Assembly (NCBI GenBank): GCA_029263275.1
Contig: JAJCXU010000634.1
Location: 1-7,347, forward strand
Length of the DNA stretch: 7,347 nt
Source: Ilumatobacter sp.
GTDB taxonomy: Bacteria > Actinomycetota > Acidimicrobiia > Acidimicrobiales > Ilumatobacteraceae
Direction: 5' to 3'
Positions 1 through 5,766 of the stretch are shown here, piece after piece. The notes beneath the pieces are model-generated. The model saw nothing but the letters and a program-made list of their open reading frames with translations. It did no database searches and was not told where the DNA came from. The translations under genes were made by a program, and so were the position numbers. Each line of letters opens with the position of its first letter. Position 1 is the stretch's first letter.

Positions 1-2034
1 ATCGACACCGACACGTTCGGGACCGCCGATCTGGGCGACGAGATCTGGATCTTGGGTCGGCAGTGGAACGGCTCGGTCGTGGCCCGATCGTTCGACGACG
101 GGCTGACCTGGACCGAGGTGTCGTTCGGGCCGCCGCCCGAGAGCGGCACGACCTACGTCCAACACGTGGTGCGCGGTGCCGACGGGCGCTACGTGGCCAT
201 CGCCGCCCGGGAGTCGTCGTGCCTGGACGGTGATCCGGTCGAGGGACGGTTCACCGGCTACTACGTCTGCCAGCGTCAGCGACCGGTCGTGTTCGTCAGC
301 GATGACGGTGAGACGTGGACCGAATCGTCGCCCGCCGGGATGGCGCCGCCGGCCGGTGCGTCACTGCGCATCAACGACCTGATCGTCGTTGACGACGGCT
401 TCCTCGCTGCCGGCACCATCGAGGGGCCTGGCTGGCGTGCGGTGCTGTTCGGGTCGCCTGACGGCGTGAACTGGACTGCACAGCGGGAGTTCGTCGGCGA
501 CGGCAACCCGATGACCTCGCGTTCGGTTGCGTACGACGGCACCACTCTGGTCTTCACCGCCTCCGAAACCCCATGCGACACGTTGAACGACAACACCGGC
601 GGATGGGTGCTGGGCGCCGGGTGGGCGAAGCACGGCCGGATCTTCGTCGGCACCGACGTCGCCTCGCTCACACTCCAGCAGCCCGGCGAGCATCCGCTCG
701 CAGTCGCGCCGCTCGAGCCGCCGGCCGATTGTGGCTACGTCGGCGACAGTGAGATCCCCTTCTCGTTCTATCCATATCCGGGTTTCGATGCCGAGATCAT
801 CGGTGAGACGCTGACCGTGTTCGAGAGTTCCGTGCCGCGCGAGCAGACCGCCCAGCTTGAGGCAGCCGAGGATGCCGACGACGATGAGCTGTTCGAGCAG
901 CTCCGCACGACACTCGGAACGCGCCGCTGGGCCCAGCTGGTCGACGGTGAATGGGTTGTGACCGACATCGCCGGTGTCAACATGCGAGGGGCGTCCACCC
1001 AATGGTCGAACAGGGCGTTCGAGGTCGAACTGGCGGGCCGTCCGGCGTTGATCGAGGTTCGCAACGTCCGCACCCCGGTTCACGAAGTCTTCACCGTGAC
1101 CGACGACGAACCCGCCCAGGTGCAGTCCGCCGCTCCGATCGCGTTCTCTCGTTCGATGGGAGCGATGGCTGTCGACGACGGTTTCCTGGTCTTCGGTGTG
1201 CAGGCCATCGATCCGTTCAAGTCCTTTCAGCCCGAGGATCCGGCGTCGATCGTCGTCTGGCGCACGACATCGGGCGTAGGGTCGCCCGTCGGCCGCTGCG
1301 ACCTGGAGCCGGGCGGCTACTGCCAGTTCGCCGATCTGCGCGAGCACCCCGACTACCCCGACTTCGCTGGCCGCGCCTTGGCCGGGGTCGACCTGACCGG
1401 CACCGAGATCGGCGCAGCGAACTTCGATGACGCCGACCTCACCGGCGCACGCCTCTGGTTGGTCACGAGCGAACGCAACCCAGACCCGAGCTTCATTCGT
1501 GCCGACCTGACCGACGCTCAGATGCAGCGGGCCGAGATGGGCGACATCTCGGGAGCCACGGTCGACGGAGCGACCTTCGCCGATGCCGAGATCCGACGGG
1601 CCGACGGGGTCGACTTCTCGGACGCGGTGATGTTCGAAGCGAGGATCGCCGACCTCAACGGTGTGACGTTCGGTGACACCGACCTCACCGGTGCCCGGCT
1701 CGACATCGTCGACACCTTTCCCGACCTCGGCGTACTCAACTACCAAACGATCGAGATCGCGATCAGCTTGTCGGTCGAGGGGCCGTTCGAAATCGACTTC
1801 AGCGGTCTCGACCTGACGGGCGTGTCGTTCACTGGTCCGCTCCTCGGTGATCATCTGGCTGTGATCACCAGCCTCGACGGCGCAGTGCTCTCCGACACCG
1901 ACTTCTGGAACGTCGACCTGACCCTGATCGATCCATCGATCGACCTGACCGAGGTCGGGCTCGATTCGGGGTCGATCTGCCCGGACGGTCAGCCGCCGGA
2001 AGGCCTCCCGCGCTCGTGTGTGCGCGAGGGCTGA
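1..2034 (+). CDS. Probable exported protein with Asp-box (BNR-like) repeats and C-terminal pentapeptide repeats, 5'-partial
   Basis: The frame is open from base 1, so the gene starts left of the window; the first possible internal start (TTG at 52) falls in the middle of repeat-like sequence and is not the real start. The 677 visible residues fall in two parts. The first has Asp-box motifs typical of beta-propeller/sialidase-like repeats: SFDDGLTW (nt 88-111), SDDGETW (298-318) and SPDGVNW (454-474). A degenerate copy, VWRTTSG, lies near 1255-1275. The second part, from about nt 1360 to 1950, is a degenerate pentapeptide-repeat region (ADLTGARL, RADLTDAQM, GATFADAEI, TDLTGARL), which in this family folds as a right-handed beta helix. 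Cys codons flank it (1297, 1321 before; 1978, 2017 after), and the tail begins CPDG, a pattern I associate with secreted actinobacterial pentapeptide proteins. Several more Cys in the first part fit an exported, disulfide-containing protein. The signal peptide would be outside the window. No catalytic residues are recognisable, so enzyme activity should not be assumed; a surface or adhesive role is a guess. Confidence 0.85.
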   Translation: MDTDTFGTADLGDEIWILGRQWNGSVVARSFDDGLTWTEVSFGPPPESGTTYVQHVVRGADGRYVAIAARESSCLDGDPVEGRFTGYYVCQRQRPVVFVSDDGETWTESSPAGMAPPAGASLRINDLIVVDDGFLAAGTIEGPGWRAVLFGSPDGVNWTAQREFVGDGNPMTSRSVAYDGTTLVFTASETPCDTLNDNTGGWVLGAGWAKHGRIFVGTDVASLTLQQPGEHPLAVAPLEPPADCGYVGDSEIPFSFYPYPGFDAEIIGETLTVFESSVPREQTAQLEAAEDADDDELFEQLRTTLGTRRWAQLVDGEWVVTDIAGVNMRGASTQWSNRAFEVELAGRPALIEVRNVRTPVHEVFTVTDDEPAQVQSAAPIAFSRSMGAMAVDDGFLVFGVQAIDPFKSFQPEDPASIVVWRTTSGVGSPVGRCDLEPGGYCQFADLREHPDYPDFAGRALAGVDLTGTEIGAANFDDADLTGARLWLVTSERNPDPSFIRADLTDAQMQRAEMGDISGATVDGATFADAEIRRADGVDFSDAVMFEARIADLNGVTFGDTDLTGARLDIVDTFPDLGVLNYQTIEIAISLSVEGPFEIDFSGLDLTGVSFTGPLLGDHLAVITSLDGAVLSDTDFWNVDLTLIDPSIDLTEVGLDSGSICPDGQPPEGLPRSCVREG

Positions 2035-2247
2035 TCGGAGGTGCTCCATCGTCGTTCAACCCGCCATGGGGGATTTCGACGGTCCTCGCCCGCCCAATAC
2101 AGCTTGATCTTGTTGCCAGCAGGGTCCAGCAGGGCCGCCTCGCGCCAGCGGAAACTCATGTCGGTTGGGTCCTGCAAGAACTCGATACCCCGATCCTTCA
2201 GACTCGCCACCAAGTCATCCAAGGCTTCGTGCTCGAAGCAGACCCCT
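1989..2247 (-). pseudogene. VOC/glyoxalase-family protein remnant, C-terminal half only
   Basis: On the minus strand the codons from 2247 down to about 2061 read as the second half of a VOC (vicinal oxygen chelate, glyoxalase/bleomycin-resistance fold) protein. They give CFEHEALDDLVASLKDRGIEF, then WREAALLDPAGNKIKLY, then AGEDRRNPPWRV, which is how single-domain family members of about 125 aa usually end. Only about 60 residues of homology exist, roughly the second beta-alpha-beta-beta-beta module. The first module is absent, and an in-frame TAG at 2255-2253 closes the frame just before the homology starts. There is no ATG; the only candidate starts are weak (TTG at 2222). The native stop is also lost: the frame runs past the homology and ends at 1989, overlapping the 3' end of the convergent repeat-protein gene by 46 bp. 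One VOC module cannot form the usual metal site alone, although a short dimerising product is conceivable. The family assignment is from recognised sequence pattern. Calling it a remnant is inference from the missing half. Confidence 0.72.
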
Positions 2248-2249
2248 CG

Positions 2250-2280
2250 ACCCTAAAACTTCAAGTGAACTTGAAGTCAA
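2250..2280 (-). promoter_or_regulatory. MerR-family-type promoter (19-bp spacer) reading leftward
   Basis: Read on the minus strand, TTGACT (2280-2275) is followed by a 19-bp spacer and then TAGGGT (2255-2250). A 19-bp spacer, longer than the usual 17 bp, is the hallmark of promoters activated by MerR-family regulators, which twist the DNA to realign the two boxes. The spacer is filled by a near-perfect dyad, as in SoxR, CueR and related promoters. Transcription would start near 2243 and run through the VOC remnant and antisense to the end of the repeat-protein gene. No MerR-family regulator gene is in the window, so the cognate factor must be elsewhere or lost. Confidence 0.75.
2258..2277. 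promoter_or_regulatory. Probable MerR-type operator, 20-bp inverted repeat
   Basis: The sequence ACTTCAAGTGAACTTGAAGT has two perfect 9-bp complementary arms (2258-2266 and 2269-2277) around a 2-bp centre. The core CAAGT-NN-ACTTG closely resembles the known SoxR box (CCTCAAGTTAACTTGAGG). It occupies the spacer of the leftward promoter, the position where MerR-family dimers bind. Which member binds it cannot be told from the site; a SoxR-like or small-molecule-sensing actinobacterial MerR protein is most plausible. Confidence 0.78.
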
Positions 2281-2322
2281 GCCCCGCGGGGAGACTCGGC
2301 CGCAGCGCAGCCCGCTGCGATC

Positions 2323-2328
2323 TACGAT
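2323..2328 (+). promoter_or_regulatory. Candidate -10 box for leaderless transcription of the MmcQ/YjbR gene
   Basis: TACGAT (a TANNNT-type -10) ends 7 bp before the ATG at 2336. That spacing would start transcription at or next to the start codon. No clear Shine-Dalgarno sequence precedes this ATG, which fits a leaderless message. No convincing -35 hexamer is visible, so this rests on one short motif and on the same arrangement upstream of the STAND ATPase gene. Confidence 0.45.
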
Positions 2329-2335
2329 CGGCGGC

Positions 2336-2725
2336 ATGGCGCACCCGCAGATGTTCGACGATGACGACCCGTATCTCGAACGTGTGCGGCAGTTGTGCGG
2401 AGCGCTTCCGGGCACGGCGGAAAAGGTCTCACATGGGCGTCTGGCGTTCTTCACCAAGAAGGTGTTCACGTACTACGGCGGGTCGTTGAAGGTGGACGGC
2501 GAGTGGGTCGAGCATCCGCACTCGATCATGGTGCTCCCCGACCCAGGTGACCGTCAGGCTCTGGTGGAGGACCCCCGGACTTTCGTGCCGGCCTATCTCG
2601 GTCCGTCGGGATGGATCGGGGTCGACCTCGACGACGACACCGACTGGACCGAAGTCGCCGAACTGCTCGACGCCTCGTTCCGCCTCACCGCACCCAAGCG
2701 CACGATCGCCGAACTCGACTCGTAG
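2336..2725 (+). CDS. MmcQ/YjbR-family protein
   Basis: This is a complete 129-aa gene, close to the usual 110-130 aa of the MmcQ/YjbR family. The family has a compact double-wing-like fold and is often labelled DNA-binding on structural grounds; its biological role is not established. Family features visible in order are an N-terminal helix with LCGALPGTAEKVSHGRLAFF (residues 20-39, matching the family's LPG..E...G...F pattern), and a strand pair around VFTYYGG (43-49) and SIMVLPDP (63-70). These are followed by the ADP-like turn EDPRTFVPAYLGPSGWIGVDL (78-98) and a C-terminal helix ending SFRLTAPKRTIAEL (114-127). The ATG at 2336 is chosen because the homology begins just after it, upstream codons look non-coding, and a -10-like TACGAT lies 7 bp before it. 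The gene is intact although both neighbours (VOC remnant, DUF1214 remnant) are truncated. It appears monocistronic. Confidence 0.85.
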   Translation: MAHPQMFDDDDPYLERVRQLCGALPGTAEKVSHGRLAFFTKKVFTYYGGSLKVDGEWVEHPHSIMVLPDPGDRQALVEDPRTFVPAYLGPSGWIGVDLDDDTDWTEVAELLDASFRLTAPKRTIAELDS

Positions 2726-2781
2726 CGCACCGATCAGCGACTGCGACGCCGCCACCACGCCCACCAACGTCGCGGCGGCGG

Positions 2782-3006
2782 CGACTTGAGTCACCCGAAT
2801 TCCGTGACGGTCAGTCGGTGTGCGTGAACGATTCCCAGGCGCAGCGCAACGCTGATGACACGGTCACGATGTTCGTGGGGCCCGATGACCCCGGCCAGCC
2901 CAACTGGCTCGACACAAAAGGACGCCGCGACACCATCCTGCTGGCCCGCTACCCGCTCCCCGAGAACGAACTCCCACCGATCGTCACCAGAGTCGTCAAC
3001 ATCTGA
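2782..3006 (+). pseudogene. DUF1214-like protein remnant, C-terminal tail only
   Basis: From about 2797 the plus frame reads as the extreme C-terminus of a DUF1214-type protein. It has VNDSQAQRNADDTVTMFVG, then DDPGQPNWLDTKGRRDTILLARY, then ELPPIVTRVVNI and TGA at 3004-3006. The DPGxPNWLDTxG stretch and the closing P..RVV are characteristic of the actinobacterial branch I recall. Full proteins are several hundred residues, while here only about 70 remain. Upstream of about 2782 the same frame turns into Arg/Pro-rich nonsense overlapping the MmcQ/YjbR gene in another frame, so the N-terminus is gone. GTG codons at 2818 and 2824 could start a peptide of about 60 residues, but no ribosome-binding site is convincing. 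The tail is otherwise undamaged, with no internal stops, which suggests a recent deletion. The family assignment is from memory of the motif and is moderately sure. Confidence 0.6.
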
Positions 3007-3022
3007 CCGCCAACACGCGACC

Positions 3023-3053
3023 ATTCACGTTTGCACCCGACCCCAACGTGAAT
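3023..3053. terminator. Stem-loop between convergent genes, possible bidirectional terminator
   Basis: ATTCACGTT (3023-3031) and AACGTGAAT (3045-3053) are perfect 9-bp inverted repeats around a 13-nt loop. The structure fills the short gap between the DUF1214 remnant's stop (3004-3006) and the kinase gene's TAA (complement of 3053-3055), whose last base is part of the stem. Position suggests transcription termination from both sides. The stem is only moderately GC-rich and no T-tract follows on either strand, so it is not a classic intrinsic terminator. A protein-binding dyad is the alternative. Confidence 0.45.
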
Positions 3054-5698
3054 TAGGGAGTGGCGAGGAGGGCCCAGTCGTCAAGGGTGCCGAGGGGGCC
3101 GACGTTGGGAGCCATGCTGATGCCGGCGACATCGTTGCGGTAGGCAGTGAATGCCGGCTCGACGTAGAGCGGAACGGCGGGGACCAGCTCGACAAGCTGT
3201 TGGTCGATGTCTGCGTAGATCGCCAACCGCGCAGCAGGGTCGGTCGTGCCGTCGGCGGAGCGCAGGGCCTCGTCGACCGACGCGGCGCCGAATGCGCCGA
3301 AGTTGACGCCCTCGCCCAGGCAACCGTCGATCGAAGTCGGGCATCCCGACGATCCGAACGAGAGCTCGGTGGCGATGGGGTCGTTGTTGAACAGACGGAA
3401 CTGCAGCAGGAGATCGAAGGCGCCGCTCGCCATTCGTCCATTGGTCAGCTCGCCCGATGCTGGCGTGCCGGTGATGTCGATGCCCACTGCTTGCAACGAG
3501 TCTTCGATCGCGATGGCCGTGTTGATGCTGTCGGAGTCAGCGTTCAGCACGATCGTGAGCGCGAGATCCTGGCCGTTCTTCCGACGGAACACGTCGTCGC
3601 TCGGCCGCAGCCAGCCGGCTTCGTCGAGGAGCCGGTTGGCCTCGTCGACATCAAAGGTGTCGGCAAACGGTTGCTCGTCGCCGTGCTGACCCGGCGCGAA
3701 CACCAAGCTGTTCCACGGCTCCGCAATCGTGTTGGTCTTACGTCCGACGGCGGTGTCGGCGATGACGTCACGGTTGATTGCGTGCAGGATCGCGCGGCGC
3801 ACGAGCGGATCTTGCAGCGGCGTGGACCGCACATTGAGGCTGAGCTGCACCGCGACATTCGAGTCATCGACGAGGACCTCGGTGTCGGCGATTGCAGCGG
3901 CGTCGAACACTTCGCTCCCGCCAACGTCGTCGATCCAGATCACGTCAACCTGTCGCTGATTCTGCGCAGCGACGAGCTCTTCGGGGTTGGCGTACGCGGC
4001 GAAGTCGATGCCATCGAGAGCAGGCGAGGTGTCTCCTGACCATGACGGATTCGGAGACAGCGCAATCTCGCCTGGGTTCTGCCGCAGGGCGAGTTGGTAG
4101 GGCCCGGCGGCGAAGTCGACCCCGTCGGTGAGGAAGGTCGCCGCTGTTGTCCCGGACGCGAGATGGTCTCTCCACGCAGCGTCCTTGATGATCGGATGGA
4201 TGGTGGAGAACATGAGATATGCCGCGCCGGAGCGCTCGCTCAGCGTGATCTCCACCGTGGTCGCGTCGATCGCCCGCACCGCGGTGACGTCGCTGTAGAG
4301 CACGGTGCTCGTGGCGTTGGTGTCGACGGCGGTGAGGTATTCGTAGGTGGCGACGATGTCGGCGGTGGTGACGGGCGTGCCGTCGTCCCAAGTTCGATCG
4401 TCATGAATCGACCACGTCAGCGTGAGGCCGTCGTCGCTGGCCACCGGTGGCCCGGTGGCGAGGCTCGGAATGGGATTGAGTTGCTCGTCGATGCGGTACA
4501 TCACGGGGAGCACCCACTCGGCGAGCAGCTTGGCGACGTCGAGGTTCGAATGTGGGTTGGGGTCATCGAGCTGCAGCGTCGTACCGACAGCGACCCTGCC
4601 GCCCGAGGCCAGCGCAGCAACCTCGGGGTCGGCCGGCTCGTCACCGCTCACCGTTGATGTCACCGGTTGCTCGACCACTTCGGGGGCAACGGTCGTGATC
4701 GGGGCGACGGTTGAGTCGGCAATCGCAGCGAGCGACGTCGTCACTTGCGTCGCCGCTGGCGAATCGCTGTCGCCGCGGTTGTTGAGCAGGACAATTCCGG
4801 CGATCACCACGGCCAGCGCAATGCCACCACCGATGAAGACCGAGCGTCGGCGCGAACGTGGACGGCTCCCAGCCGATGGCAACGTGGGAGGCGTTGCGGC
4901 TCGACGCCCTTCGAGCGCAGCGATGAACTCGGCGCCGCTGCCGAAGCGCTGGGCCGGCTCCTTCGCGAGCGCCTGGGCGAAGAACCGATCGAGCCGCTCA
5001 TCGCCGGTCGGGGGCACATCGTCGACCGAATGGGCCATGAGCGTGCTGACGACATCGTCACGAGCGAACGGTGAGTTCCCTGTCAGCGCTTGAAACGCGA
5101 CGCAGCCGAGCGCATACAGGTCGCTCCGATGATCGACCGCGTCGCCTTTGGCCTGCTCGGGCGACATGTACTCGGCGGTGCCGATGCTGCCGGTGGTGTA
5201 CCGGCCGAGTTCGCGTGCCGACGCGGCGATCCCGAAGTCACTGAGATAGGGCCGTCCGTCCTCGATGAGGATGTTGGCTGGCTTCACATCGCGATGGATC
5301 AAACCGGTGGCGTGTGCCGAGTCGAGCGCGGCAGCAATCGGTGTGAGCAGCTCAACCACGCGCTCGACGGGCATCGATCCTTCACGATCGATGGCGTCAG
5401 CGAGCGTTTCGCCATCGACGAGTCGCATGGCGAGGTAGTACAGGCCATCGTCGTCTCCCGCCTCGTAGACCGGGACGATCGAGGGGTGATCGAGCGATGC
5501 CGCCGAACGGCCCTCGCGCTCGAACCGCCGCGCCGCATCGGGGTCGCGAGCGACGAGTGGGTCAAGCACCTTGACGGCGACGTCACGGTCGAGACGGACC
5601 TGGCGGGCCCGCCAGACCGACCCGAATGAGCCCTGCCCGAGCGGTTCGAGCAGCTCGAATCCGCCGAGCCGTCGCCCGCGTAGGTCATCCACCGTCAT
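3053..5698 (-). CDS. Membrane-anchored Ser/Thr protein kinase fused to an extracellular family 5 solute-binding domain
   Basis: Predicted 881 aa from the ATG at 5698. Residues 13-265 are a Hanks-type kinase with all key elements: glycine loop GQGSFGSV (21-28), ATP-anchoring K43 in AVKV, helix-C E62, catalytic HRDVKPAN (135-142, D137), metal-binding DFG (154-156), activation loop with T168/T169 before GTAEYMSPEQ (173-182), and D193. A basic stretch (PRSRRR, 280-285) precedes one hydrophobic membrane segment (286-306). After a Thr/Ser/Val-rich linker, residues about 368-870 match family 5 extracellular solute-binding proteins (OppA/DppA type): WSIHDDRTWDDGTPVTTADIV (429-449), LNVRSTPLQDPLVRRAILHAIN (621-642), and a C-terminal LVELVPAVPLYVEP (836-849). 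The likely topology is cytoplasmic kinase and outside ligand-binding domain, so the protein probably senses a peptide or similar solute and phosphorylates cytoplasmic targets. No permease or ATPase gene is nearby. An in-frame ATG at 5740 would add 14 residues. I prefer 5698 because kinases start this close to the glycine loop and TACGCT lies just upstream. The ligand is unknown. Confidence 0.93.
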   Translation of the reverse strand: MTVDDLRGRRLGGFELLEPLGQGSFGSVWRARQVRLDRDVAVKVLDPLVARDPDAARRFEREGRSAASLDHPSIVPVYEAGDDDGLYYLAMRLVDGETLADAIDREGSMPVERVVELLTPIAAALDSAHATGLIHRDVKPANILIEDGRPYLSDFGIAASARELGRYTTGSIGTAEYMSPEQAKGDAVDHRSDLYALGCVAFQALTGNSPFARDDVVSTLMAHSVDDVPPTGDERLDRFFAQALAKEPAQRFGSGAEFIAALEGRRAATPPTLPSAGSRPRSRRRSVFIGGGIALAVVIAGIVLLNNRGDSDSPAATQVTTSLAAIADSTVAPITTVAPEVVEQPVTSTVSGDEPADPEVAALASGGRVAVGTTLQLDDPNPHSNLDVAKLLAEWVLPVMYRIDEQLNPIPSLATGPPVASDDGLTLTWSIHDDRTWDDGTPVTTADIVATYEYLTAVDTNATSTVLYSDVTAVRAIDATTVEITLSERSGAAYLMFSTIHPIIKDAAWRDHLASGTTAATFLTDGVDFAAGPYQLALRQNPGEIALSPNPSWSGDTSPALDGIDFAAYANPEELVAAQNQRQVDVIWIDDVGGSEVFDAAAIADTEVLVDDSNVAVQLSLNVRSTPLQDPLVRRAILHAINRDVIADTAVGRKTNTIAEPWNSLVFAPGQHGDEQPFADTFDVDEANRLLDEAGWLRPSDDVFRRKNGQDLALTIVLNADSDSINTAIAIEDSLQAVGIDITGTPASGELTNGRMASGAFDLLLQFRLFNNDPIATELSFGSSGCPTSIDGCLGEGVNFGAFGAASVDEALRSADGTTDPAARLAIYADIDQQLVELVPAVPLYVEPAFTAYRNDVAGISMAPNVGPLGTLDDWALLATP

Positions 5699-5706
5699 CG
5701 CTCCCG

Positions 5707-5712
5707 AGCGTA
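5707..5712 (-). promoter_or_regulatory. Candidate -10 box for the kinase gene
   Basis: Read on the minus strand, TACGCT ends 8 bp before the ATG at 5698, close to the spacing expected of a leaderless start. A GGGAG stretch also lies between them but only 2 bp from the ATG, too close for a normal ribosome-binding site. If this is the -10, the upstream ATG at 5740 would not be transcribed, supporting the shorter protein. The evidence is one hexamer. Confidence 0.35.
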
Positions 5713-5729
5713 CGCCAGCAGACTCGACG

Positions 5730-5745
5730 GCTCGCCCCATCGAGC
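5730..5745. promoter_or_regulatory. Inverted repeat in the divergent intergenic region, candidate operator
   Basis: GCTCG (5730-5734) and CGAGC (5741-5745) form perfect 5-bp arms around a 6-bp centre. CCCC (5735-5738) and GGGG (5746-5749) add further complementarity in an alternative register. The repeat sits midway between the two candidate -10 boxes, where the -35 regions of both divergent promoters would fall, so a factor bound here could affect both genes. Short GC-rich dyads are common in this base composition, so confidence is low. Confidence 0.3.
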
Positions 5746-5753
5746 GGGGTGGC

Positions 5754-5759
5754 TAGTTT
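5754..5759 (+). promoter_or_regulatory. Candidate -10 box for leaderless transcription of the STAND ATPase gene
   Basis: TAGTTT ends 7 bp before the ATG at 5767, the same geometry as in front of the MmcQ/YjbR gene. No Shine-Dalgarno sequence is visible before the ATG. The AT-rich hexamer stands out in an otherwise GC-rich 68-bp gap. No good -35 match is seen. Confidence 0.45.
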
Positions 5760-5766
5760 CTGGTCG

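Noticed and set aside
52..54. TTG at 52 as the start of the repeat-protein gene
   Set aside because: The frame is open and protein-like from base 1 (DLGDEIWILGRQW), so this is an internal codon of a gene that begins outside the window.
361..2049. Long minus-strand open frame (562 codons) antisense to the repeat-protein gene
   Set aside because: Its translation is Arg/Asp/Val-rich without any recognisable domain, and it mirrors the plus-strand gene, which has clear Asp-box and pentapeptide motifs. Long antisense frames are expected at this GC content.
2282..2291. 10-bp palindrome CCCCGCGGGG next to the MerR-type operator
   Set aside because: A single short all-GC palindrome is expected by chance in this composition, and it has no positional link to either promoter's boxes.
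2769..2785. Small inverted repeat GTCGC-N7-GCGAC after the MmcQ/YjbR gene, considered as its terminator
   Set aside because: The stem has only 5 bp, lies 44 bp past the stop, and is built from a low-complexity CGG run with no T-tract. Chance is a sufficient explanation.
2429..2794. Minus-strand frame with GTG start and a hydrophobic N-terminus (VAAAATLVGVVAAS) resembling a signal peptide
   Set aside because: The hydrophobic run comes from a GCG-repeat stretch, and the remainder is a plain antisense reading of the MmcQ/YjbR gene with no secreted-protein features.
2855..4039. Plus-strand open frame (394 codons) over the DUF1214 remnant and the kinase gene's 3' half
   Set aside because: It is antisense to the well-supported solute-binding domain and shows no domain of its own; its first part is an out-of-frame reading of the DUF1214-like tail.
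5699..5740. 14-residue N-terminal extension of the kinase from the ATG at 5740
   Set aside because: The extension has no domain content, lies upstream of the candidate -10 at 5707-5712 and would occupy most of the divergent control region. The ATG at 5698 gives a normal kinase N-terminus.
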